A stretch of DNA of 64,000 bases from the NCBI GenBank assembly GCA_037501455.1, contig CM074858.1, positions 36,701,001 through 36,765,000 on the forward strand. The letters run 5' to 3'. This document shows, one piece after another, positions 1-8,764 of this stretch (position 1 is the first letter of the stretch; every line of letters starts with the position of its first letter). The notes below the pieces were generated by a model, which saw nothing but the letters and a program-made list of their open reading frames with translations, was not told the DNA's origin and searched no databases. The translations under genes and the position numbers were made by a program. This stretch comes from Lantana camara (lineage: Eukaryota; Streptophyta; Magnoliopsida; Lamiales; Verbenaceae).

Positions 1-1166
1 CCGACGAAAAGTCCGTTGGTAATTCCGTCGGAAAATAATAAACTTTATAATTATTTCTATATTTTAAAACCGGAAAATTATAAAGTTTCGGAATGAAAGC
101 CGTCGGAAAATTATAAAGTTTCCGACAGAAAAATCGACTGTTTTCCGACGGGAATTGCTAAAAACATATTAAAATAAAAATAAAATTTTCCGATGGAATT
201 TCCGTCGGTAATCTGTCGGAAATGCAAAAATAAAATTCAACAAAGCTTCGAAAAATAAAATTCAACAAAGCTTCCGACGGACTATTCCGCCGGTAATTCC
301 GTCGGAAACTATTAAATTTAAATAAATAAATTTTTTGCTAATTACTAATTTTATTTTTAAATGTACAAATATCTTATAATGTAACTTATAATTAATATAT
401 TAATTTTAGAAAGACTTCTTATTATCATACTCTATATATTTTCAATAGATCGGAGAACTCTTAATTCTAATGCGTTTTATTTTCATTTGAATAAGTATTT
501 TTTAAAATTTTCAATAAATATGATTATATTTAATTCATATAATCATATATTTAAAATTTTATATTTTAAATTAATAACAAAAAGTATTTAAATAGTTATT
601 TGAAATAAGTATATAAATATATTTAATGACATAATATTAATAAGAGGTAAGTTATCCAAGTTGGTAAGGGACTCACCATTCTTCCTTGGAGACCCGAGTT
701 CGAATCCCTACGTGCGTAATAATCGCGAGAATTAATTCTCGCATTGGTTGGCTCGCCGAGCTTTAAGCTCGTCTCGTGGCTCGTGTGACGTGTTGGTGTG
801 GCTTGTTTCCGGGGTGGTTCGGGTCTCACAAATGAATTTTTTTTTTAGTTTATTTTTTTTTATTCTATTTTCGATGGAATACCGATGGAAAATTCCATCG
901 GAAATAATTTTTTTAATTTTTTGGATTAATATTTTCCTACAGATTTTTCGACGGACTGTCCGTCGGAAAATATATTTTCCGAGGGATTTCTGATGAATTT
1001 TCCATCGGAAAGTCCTTTATTATTTTTTACATTTAGCTAAGATTTTCGTCGGAAAGCCGTCGGTAATCCATCGGTAAATTTTTCCGAGGACTATTTATGC
1101 GACAACAGTCATCCGTCGGAAATCCGTCGAAAAATTACATCGGAAATTGACAGTTTTCTTGTAGTG
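1..1166. mobile_element. CACTA (En/Spm) DNA transposon, right end (partial)
   Basis: The segment ends at 1151-1166 with CAGTTTTCTTGTAGTG, the inverse of the CACTACAAGAAAACTG terminus typical of plant CACTA elements. Both outer parts (1-310 and 860-1150) are filled with subterminal repeats built on CCGACGGAAATTCCGTCGG in both orientations, the usual transposase-binding layout of this superfamily. From 1167 the sequence is colinear with the LTR of element H (compare 15985 onward), so the element is inserted in H's 5' LTR. CACTA elements make 3-bp TSDs; TGT at 1167-1169 would be the right copy. The left end lies outside the window. No transposase coding is seen, so this is either a non-autonomous copy or only its end. 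Confidence 0.85.
645..848 (+). mobile_element. tRNA-derived SINE-like insertion inside the CACTA element
   Basis: An A-box-like stretch (about 651-670, TATCCAAGTTGGTAAGGG) is followed by a good B box (GAGTTCGAATCCC, 696-708), the internal RNA polymerase III promoter of tRNA-derived SINEs. A tRNA-unrelated body follows, and the element ends in a T run (837-846), as in Au-type plant SINEs. The composition differs from the flanking AT-rich CACTA interior. I found no clear target-site duplication, so the ends are approximate. It does not fold as an intact tRNA gene. Confidence 0.5.
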
Positions 1167-1757
1167 TGTACTTGTGGGCCCAATTTAACCATACCCAAGC
1201 CTTAACCCTTGGTTTATATGACCATAATTCAGCTCTCTATCTTCCCTACCTATCCATTTCGAACCACACACCCCCAAGAGAAGGAAAAAGCTGCTGATCC
1301 ATGGAGAAAGAGAAACCCTCATCCATGTCTTATGTTTTTGGAGCCAAAACTCTTCCATACTTCATCAACTCTTCAAGGTATGTATATTTTCGAATTCTCC
1401 ATGATTATATGATGAATTTGATCCATGAATTGCATGCTTTAATTGAGATTTAATTTGAGTTTGGGGCTATGCATGAATAGGAAGGGTCAGAGGTCATTTC
1501 TTGCTTCCATGCCTTAGCTTGAGTTTGGGGCTGTTTTGGTGCTCAAAAGTTGATTATATGAACTTGTTTTACTTCCTTTTTGATACATGATACTTGTTAG
1601 ATGAGTTATGGATGAATTTCCTTTGAAACCGAATTGTTGAGTTTTAAGCTTGGAAAACTGCTGCAAATATGCTCCCCTTTCAACCGAACTGCTGTAAGAA
1701 TTTATGCTTGGTTTGATGACTTCTTGAGCTCCATTTCTTGTTAAATTGCATGAACAT
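1167..1757 (+). repeat. Element H 5' LTR, piece 1
   Basis: This piece is colinear with 15985-16590 of the H 3' LTR. It holds a TATA-like box (TTTATATGACC, about 1212-1222) and a leader exon that ends in CAAG|GTATGT (donor GT at 1378-1379), the same position at which all LTR families here have a splice-donor-like site. Element A is inserted after 1757 (TSD aacat 1753-1757). The undisturbed paralogous site is at 16586-16590. Confidence 0.85.
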
Positions 1758-4300
1758 TGTAGCACCCCTTACACGTGGAGGTGCCACACCCCCGCACTAT
1801 AGATCAATTCACATACGAAATGGTCGATCCGTACATGAACCAACCTATAGCGAACGGGTGACAATGCAATACCAACAAGCTAGGCGGGAACTAAACTATA
1901 CATGCAATAAAAGGTAGCGGAAGCACCGAATCATTCATCAGTAAGAGTAACATATATCTATCAATACATTATCATTTCTTGCATATTGTTGATCAAAATC
2001 CAACACGTGATAGTAACGGTCATAGCATAACAACAAAAGTTCTGTACATAAATGGAATGCTAGACTCTGTGAGGTGTGCGACCTGACTCGACTCCCGCCT
2101 AGCCCACGACCGCTCTCAAGTACCTGAAAGGTGGGGTGTCAGTCCATGGAAGACTGAGCGAGGCAGTAAATATAAGTATAACACAAGTAACATGCACGTT
2201 GTGACCTCGGGTAATGTTTTACTATAAAAGCGATATGAGTTTAAAAGACAATAACCATCGCCCGAGATTACAACTAACCAGTTAATTAATTAATTTAAAG
2301 TTCATGTTATTGTACGTGGCCCTGGCGAGTGAGGGCTTTCCAACCTTACTCCAATAGTGATTCCTTACCGGCTAGTGTAGTATCATATGATCACGCAATT
2401 CATTTGTGGTGTACACATATTTATTCAAGAACTCCTTCACTCCGGGTGATGGTGGGTTTGCAAAGCCCTATCCATCCAGTCTACGCACGTCAGGAACATG
2501 ACTCCTACGTGCGGGATTCCTTCCTCCACCAACCTCCTGGTGGATTCAGGGGTCATCCCAGTGTTGAGGGGTGTGTATAGAGCTACCCGTCAGCCCGATG
2601 CTTTCCCGGTTGACTCGTACACGTACCCTCGGGCCCAATGTGCTATCATGCTACTCGCCACTAAACAATCAATATAGCTCAATACATGCATTGCTTTGCA
2701 TGATCGTGCTATTAATCGAACCACATGCATTGCTTTGCATGAGTCCGATTTGCTTAAAACTGTTTTAACCGTTTAGAAAGAGTTTAAGAAAATAAGTAAA
2801 CACGATTTTGGCTTTGAAAGTTCACATACGGTTTGAGGGTGTTATACAATTATTCACTAAACCTCACCTTTCTTGTGAAATGCAACAAGGATACGTTCTA
2901 GGGAGCTTGTCCCTCGTTCACGACCTCGTGACCTGTGTAAACACGACGTGTATACATGAGTTATGACCTAAAATGGACCAAATATGACGAACGGCGGAAA
3001 TGTGTCGAAACGATCATGAAAATGCAATGTGGTATCATAATATGTTGTTTCACATCATATTAGTGCATATTATAGCAATTCGGGGTTAAAGAAGTCGTTG
3101 GATCGAGGGGTTAATTTCGTAATTTTATGCAGAATATTTTGTTCTGCATCACAGGTGGGAACGACCGTTCCCGTTCCCTTTGTAAAATGGGAACGGTCGT
3201 TCCCAAGAGTTCCCCAAAACGTGCCCGCGTTTTCCCCTTTTTAAAACGCGCCTCATGGGAACGGCCCTTCCAGCTCCAAGGCCAAAATGGGAACGGCCGT
3301 TCCCGTAGTCGGCCGCCTAATTTTGAAAAGGAATGGGAACGGTCGTTCCCGTAAAGCCTTAAGGCTGGGAACGGTCGTTCCCAGTCTCTGTAAATGAAAA
3401 ACAGAGGCAGAAACAGGGGAAGCTCTCGGGAAGAAAGCAACAAAGCCACAAACACCCAATTTTGATCCCCAAATACTACAATTTGTGGGAATATGATGCA
3501 TACACATTCATAAAGTAATAATATAACCTTGGACACTTAAAACCATGAACTATCATCACATATTCATGCTTCAAACTCATGATCAACTCTTGAACATTCT
3601 TGCCAAATATCCAATTATTTCATGAATAAACCATGTTATAATTCATGATATGATCATTTAATCATGCTTCCAATTCTATTTCAATCATATAGCATATATC
3701 ACTCAAACCCTAACCTATTCAAATATGATCAAAATCATCAATTCCATGCAAACCAACCTTGAAAATGAAAGAAATGAAGAAAGTGGATGATGATGATGAT
3801 GATCTCCTAATTCCTTGGAACACTTCTTGAAATCTTGATGATTGAGATGAAAAATCTCTTCCTCCTCCTCTTCTTGAAATACCGAGAGAGAGATGGATAT
3901 GTTTTGGCAATTGTTGGATGAAATGAGCTCATGGAAGCTCATGGAAAGGTTAATACATGATTCATCCATTTTTGAAAATTGTGAAATATACTAATTTGCC
4001 AATTAATCCTCTAGCTTATAAAAGTACGCAATTGAGTATTCTTAGTTTTAAAATATGATCAATTCGGTTCTAAAAGTTCATGCAATTAAGTCCCTAGAAT
4101 TATAGAAAATACTTAACTAGGGACAATTTGGTAATTTTATCACTCTCGGTAATTGTTTTCATGCAAGAAATATTTTTCGTGCCATGAAATAATATTTTGA
4201 ATGATATGAAATCAAAGATTTGATATAATTAATGTGTCATGAATTTTTATAAAAGTACAATGAAGCGAAAAAGGTTAATTAGAAAAATCGGGGCGTTACA
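1758..4300 (-). repeat. Element A 3' LTR (left copy)
   Basis: On the plus strand it begins TGTAGCACCCC and ends GGGGCGTTACA. In element orientation it therefore runs TGTAACGCCCC to GGGGTGCTACA. It carries the palindrome array (3157-3382), a TATA-like TTATAAAA (about 4016-4023) and the U5 block shared by all elements in the window. The sequence matches the right copy at an offset of 4246 bp. Confidence 0.95.
3157..3382. repeat. Palindrome array in element A 3' LTR
   Basis: Six 16-bp perfect or near-perfect palindromes of the GGGAACGGYCGTTCCC type are spaced about 30-80 bp apart. The spacer sequences differ, so this is not a simple tandem repeat. The array lies between the leader-exon donor and the microexon of this LTR. 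Confidence 0.9.
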
Positions 4301-4314
4301 ATTCTCCCCCCCTT
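4301..4314 (-). other. Polypurine tract of element A
   Basis: In element orientation the sequence is AAGGGGGGGAGAAT, abutting the start of the 3' LTR. This is the expected plus-strand DNA primer of a Ty3/gypsy element. Confidence 0.9.
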
Positions 4315-4318
4315 AAAA

Positions 4319-4337
4319 GGACCTGGTCCCCAGGTCC
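4319..4337 (-). other. PPT-proximal hairpin, element A
   Basis: GGACCTGG and CCAGGTCC form an 8-bp stem with a 3-nt loop, separated from the PPT by TTTT (element orientation). The same structure sits in the same place in B, E, G and H with different but complementary stem bases. Confidence 0.75.
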
Positions 4338-4369
4338 ACTTCCGAGTTTTCAAATCATGCACGAGTTGT

Positions 4370-4471
4370 AAGAGAACCCCGTCCCTTAAACAAAGAATGA
4401 AAGATCCCCGTCTTTCACCAGGAAGTGAGAAAACCCCGTTTCTCGGAAAAGAGGAGAGTACCCCGTCTCTC
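4370..4471 (-). repeat. Tandem ACCCCG-loop hairpin array, element A
   Basis: Four successive short inverted repeats are visible, among them GAAAGA-TCCCCG-TCTTTC (4399-4416), GAGAAA-ACCCCG-TTTCTC (4427-4444) and GAGAGT-ACCCCG-TCTCTC (4454-4471). The first unit (about 4370-4387) is imperfect. Stems change in a complementary way while the loop is constant. The array lies in the non-coding gap between gag and the PPT. Confidence 0.75.
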
Positions 4472-4631
4472 GAATACCCAAGTAATAATCCAAGACAATG
4501 CTGGCAAAATGTATCACAATTTAAGCAAGTTGTCACTCCAATCACATCTATTTATCTTTCACACCGAAGCACATTGTGGCTAGCAATAATTTCATTAATA
4601 ATAAAATTCATGATGTTCGTGATATGCATGC

Positions 4632-5748
4632 TTAATGATACCGTTCACCGTGGAAGTTGCTATGAATGTAGTTGATACCTCTGGCTATTCTTGTTCTTTC
4701 TCTTCGCCTTGGACACATATTTGCTTGATGGTCTTTACCCCCACATCTCATACATAGATTTAACCGTTCTCGGCAATTCTCGTAAGTATGATTATCACGT
4801 CCACAATAGGTGCAAAGAATCTTTCCTGACTGTGACGGCGAAGTTATAGTAGAAGCACTCCCCGAAACGGATTTATTATTCTGGGACTTCTTCTTTTTGG
4901 ATTTTTCCGGAGGTGGTAAAATCGAATCACTAACGGACCTTTTCATGGTATTAGAATCCGGTCCTGATCCTGAAACTAAGTCCTGTTCAAGAGGAGGAAC
5001 AGGCCTTCTTGCGTTGTCTGAATCTTCAACCTTCAACGCTTTCGCAGTAGCTTTGGCCCAAGTACTTGTATTAGCGGCTTTCAGAGCATCCTGTATTTCC
5101 TGCCTGAGTCCTTGCACAAATTGCACCGCTTTGTGGAAATCGTCGCTCGCTATGTTGGGTGCATAGCGAGATAAGCGTTCGTATTCCGCTATGTACTCGC
5201 CCACAGATCTTCCTTCTTGCTTTAATTCAGTAAATTCCCTCAACCTCCGAGTACGTGAAGCTGGAGGAATAAATTTGTTTCTGAATTCCCTAACAAATAC
5301 CTCCCAATTGATAGTTTCTCCGGCAGCTTCCAATACAATCTGATTACTTTCCCACCAGGAGTAAGCTTCGCCCTGAATCAACGTAAGAGTGCAGCGGGGC
5401 TTTTTCCTGGGAGTCACAAGGAATAAGTTGCCAAATCCTATCAATCTCTTTGAGCCACATTTCAGCCTGAATGTCATCACCCTTGTAGAACTTTGGGGGT
5501 TGTTGGTTTTGGAATTCCCGAAGTATAGCAGAAATAGGGTTACCCGGTGGTGCTATCTGCGTAGGAGGTGCGGGAGGAACCCTTTCCTGTATCCTCTGAT
5601 CGATTAACCCTACCACCGCGTTCATAAAATCCTGAGGCTGGGCTTGAGGAGGTGGAGAAGGGGATGACTCCTGATGGCGATGGTGGCGGCGATGACGATG
5701 CTGTCTATGTCTCGGGGACTGGTCGCGATGATGTCTACCATGATCCAT
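4632..5748 (-). pseudogene. gag: Element A gag, frameshifted
   Basis: This encodes Gag, the capsid/nucleocapsid protein of a Ty3/gypsy element, about 371 codons if read through. It starts at the ATG at 5746-5748, directly after a splice-acceptor-like TTTCAG|G. The N-terminus is His/Arg-rich, followed by the [16 protein letters not shown] segment. The retrotransposon Gag core (QGEAYSWW ... NKFIPP ... [12 protein letters not shown]) is in the second frame. It ends in two intact CCHC knuckles, CTYCGRDNHTYENC and CMRCGGKDHQANMC. The frames are split near 5396-5399, where a run of four G replaces the three seen in element B, a +1 insertion near codon 117. The Gag core aligns well with that of B. 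Nothing follows gag: protease and pol are absent rather than decayed. Function in trans is unlikely; the RNA could still be packaged by B-type Gag. Confidence 0.9.
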
Positions 5749-5969
5749 CCTGAAATGAATTCACTAAACATGCATGGTTTGGTTAATAGATGCAAAATGT
5801 GTGCAAATAATTTCATAAAGTTAATGCAGCACACATTTCAAAGAATCTCATAAATTCAGATCATTCGAAATCCAAGTGATTCACATAATTTCATTAAACA
5901 CCGACTTCTCACATAACAAGTAATCCTATGCCGTTCGACCTAGACTCACTTGACACGACTCGAGAACCT

Positions 5970-5996
5970 CGGTTTTGCAACCGGGCTCTGATACCA
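5970..5996 (-). other. Element A primer-binding site and adjacent GNRA-type hairpin
   Basis: 5985-5996 read in element orientation is TGGTATCAGAGC, complementary to the 3' end of plant initiator tRNA-Met. Immediately downstream, CGGTT-GCAA-AACCG (5970-5983) can form a 5-bp stem with a GCAA tetraloop. The spacer to the 5' LTR is 7 nt. Confidence 0.9.
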
Positions 5997-6003
5997 CCTT
6001 AGA

Positions 6004-8546
6004 TGTAGCACCCCTTACACGTGGAGGTGCCACACCCCCGCACTATAGATCAATTCACATACGAAATGGTCGATCCGTACATGAACCAACCTATAGCGAA
6101 CGGGTGACAATGCAATACCAACAAGCTAGGCGGGAACTAAACTATACATGCAATAAAAGGTAGCGGAAGCACCGAATCATTCATCAGTAAGAGTAACATA
6201 TATCTATCAATACATTATCATTTCTTGCATATTGTTGATCAAAATCCAACACGTGATAGTAATGGTCATAGCATAACAACAAAAGTTCTGTACATAAATG
6301 GAATGCTAGACTCTGTGAGGTGTGCGACCTGACTCGACTCCCGCCTAGCCCACGACCGCTCTCAAGTACCTGAAAGGTGGGGTGTCAGTCCATGGAAGAC
6401 TGAGCGAGGCAGTAAATATAAGTATAACACAAGTAACATGCACGTTGTGACCTCGGGTAATGTTTTACTATAAAAGCGATATGAGTTTAAAAGACAATAA
6501 CCATCGCCCGAGATTACAACTAACCAGTTAATTAATTAATTTAAAGTTCATGTTATTGTACGTGGCCCTGGCGAGTGAGGGCTTTCCAACCTTACTCCAA
6601 TAGTGATTCCTTACCGGGTAGTGTAGTATCATATGATCACGCAATTCATTTGTGGTGTACACATATTTATTCAAGAACTCCTTCACTCCGGGTGATGGTG
6701 GGTTTGCAAAGCCCTATCCATCCAGTCTACGCACGTCAGGAACATGACTCCTACGTGCGGGATTCCTTCCTCCACCAACCTCCTGGTGGATTCAGGGGTC
6801 ATCCCAGTGTTGAGGGGTGTGTATAGAGCTACCCGTCAGCCCGATGCTTTCCCGGTTGACTCGTACACGTACCCTCGGGCCCAATGTGCTATCATGCTAC
6901 TCGCCACTAAACAATCAATATAGCTCAATACATGCATTGCTTTGCATGATCGTGCTATTAATCGAACCACATGCATTGCTTTGCATGAGTCCGATTTGCT
7001 TAAAACTGTTTTAACCATTTAGAAAGAGTTTAAGAAAATAAGTAAACACGATTTTGGCTTTGAAAGTTCACATACGGTTTGAGGGTGTTATACAATTATT
7101 CACTAAACCTCACCTTTCTTGTGAAATGCAACAAGGATACGTTCTAGGGAGCTTGTCCCTCGTTCACGACCTCGTGACCTGTGTAAACACGACGTGTATA
7201 CATGAGTTATGACCTAAAATGGACCAAATATGACGAACGGCGGAAATGTGTCGAAACAATCATGAAAATGCAATGTGGTATCATAATATGTTGTTTCACA
7301 TCATATTAGTGCATATTATAGCAATTCGGGGTCAAAGAAGTCGTTGGATCGAGGGGTTAATTTCGTAATTTTATGCAGAATATTTTGTTCTGCATCACAG
7401 GTGGGAACGACCGTTCCCGTTCCCTTTGTAAAATGGGAACGGTCGTTCCCAAGAGTTCCCCAAAACGTGCCCGCGTTTTCCCCTTTTTAAAACGCGCCTC
7501 ATGGGAACGGCCCTTCCGGCTCCAAGGCCAAAATGGGAACGGCCGTTCCCGTAGTCGGCCGCCTAATTTTGAAAAGGAATGGGAACGGTCGTTCCCGTAA
7601 AGCCTTAAGGCTGGGAACGGTCGTTCCCAGTCTCTGTAAATGAAAAACAGAGGCAGAAACAGGGGAAGCTCTCGGGAAGAAAGCAACAAAGCCACAAACA
7701 CCCAATTTTGATCCCCAAATACTACAATTTGTGGGAATATGATGCATACACATTCATAAAGTAATAATATAACCTTGGACACTTAAAACCATGAACTATC
7801 ATCACATATTCATGCTTCAAACTCATGATCAACTCTTGAACATTCTTGCCAAATATCCAATTATTTCATGAATAAACCATGTTATAATTCATGATATGAT
7901 CATTTAATCATGCTTCCAATTCTATTTCAATCATATAGCATATATCACTCAAACCCTAACCTATTCAAATATGATCAAAATCATCAATTCCATGCAAACC
8001 AACCTTGAAAATGAAAGAAATGAAGAAAGTGGATGATGATGATGATGATCTCCTAATTCCTTGGAACACTTCTTGAAATCTTGATGATTGAGATGAAAAA
8101 TCTCTTCCTCCTCCTCTTCTTGAAATACCGAGAGAGAGATGGATATGTTTTGGCAATTGTTGGATGAAATGAGCTCATGGAAGCTCATGGAAAGGTTAAT
8201 ACATGATTCATCCATTTTTGAAAATTGTGAAATATACTAATTTGCCAATTAATCCTCTAGCTTATAAAAGTACGCAATTGAGTATTCTTAGTTTTAAAAT
8301 ATGATCAATTCGGTTCTAAAAGTTCATGCAATTAAGTCCCTAGAATTATAGAAAATACTTAACTAGGGACAATTTGGTAATTTTATCACTCTCGGTAATT
8401 GTTTTCATGCAAGAAATATTTTTCGTGCCATGAAATAATATTTTGAATGATATGAAATCAAAGATTTGATATAATTAATGTGTCATGAATTTTTATAAAA
8501 GTACAATGAAGCGAAAAAGGTTAATTAGAAAAATCGGGGCGTTACA
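6004..8546 (-). repeat. Element A 5' LTR (right copy)
   Basis: This is the 5' LTR in element orientation. Features, read downstream: TATA-like box (8262-8269); leader-exon donor CAAG|GTTGG (GT at 8002-8003); palindrome array (7403-7628); microexon 7114-7178 (65 nt) between TTTACACAG| and |GTGAGGTTT; the third acceptor before GGCTAGGCGGGA; and the conserved U5 with CCGTTCGCTATAGG. It is near-identical to 1758-4300. Confidence 0.95.
7403..7628. repeat. Palindrome array in element A 5' LTR
   Basis: Six palindromes of the GGGAACGGYCGTTCCC type start at 7403, 7435, 7503, 7535, 7581 and 7613. The one at 7503 has a broken second half-site. Confidence 0.9.
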
Positions 8547-8764
8547 AACATGAACTATTTTAGTTGCTCTACATGTTAGCTATGTGTTCCCAAGCTTTTA
8601 TCCCCTGTTTCAGCCCCAAATTTGAAGAGAATAGTGTGCTTGCATTCATGTTTCTCCTTGCACCGAAGCTGCGCCAAAACTCTTTTTTTTTGGGAAATTT
8701 GATCATGACACGGCCGTGTCCTATATGACCTGAATTCTGTTACGGCCATATCAGAGGTTTTACT
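8547..8764 (+). repeat. Element H 5' LTR, piece 2
   Basis: This piece resumes exactly where piece 1 stopped (TSD aacat) and follows 16591-16990 of the H 3' LTR with internal deletions. It keeps the H-type palindrome GACACGGCCGTGTC (8707-8720) and a decayed second copy (about 8740-8753). It then stops at a deletion junction with F2. About 350 bp of H LTR found at 16990-17344 is missing here. Confidence 0.8.

Larger units (their letters stand above)
1758..8546 (-). mobile_element. Element A: gag-only Ty3/gypsy chromovirus-type LTR retrotransposon
   Basis: The element is bounded by two nearly identical 2543-bp LTRs (1758-4300 and 6004-8546) and a perfect 5-bp TSD, aacat (1753-1757 and 8547-8551). 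The minus orientation follows from the PBS at the inner edge of the right LTR and the PPT at the inner edge of the left LTR. The internal region is only 1703 bp and encodes a frameshifted Gag with two zinc knuckles and no protease, RT or integrase, so it is non-autonomous. By eye I counted about six substitutions between the LTRs, which suggests recent insertion. It sits in the 5' LTR of element H; the empty site is preserved at 16586-16590. Confidence 0.95.

Noticed and set aside
645..720. Functional tRNA gene
   Set aside because: Box A and B are present but acceptor and anticodon stems do not pair properly, and a SINE-like tail follows.
3111..3536. Open frames of about 60-140 codons across the palindrome arrays (also at 7357-7782, 24191-24675, 26111-26539, 33546-33974, 36573-37142)
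   Set aside because: They exist because the palindromes read without stops in several frames on both strands, giving repeated GTAVP/ERPFP/NGRS peptides. They are symmetric by construction and lie in putative introns.
7403..7628. CRISPR-like array: repeated 16-mers with non-identical spacers
   Set aside because: The units are short perfect palindromes with irregular spacing inside LTRs of a plant retrotransposon, duplicated in both LTRs, and there are no cas genes. This is not CRISPR.
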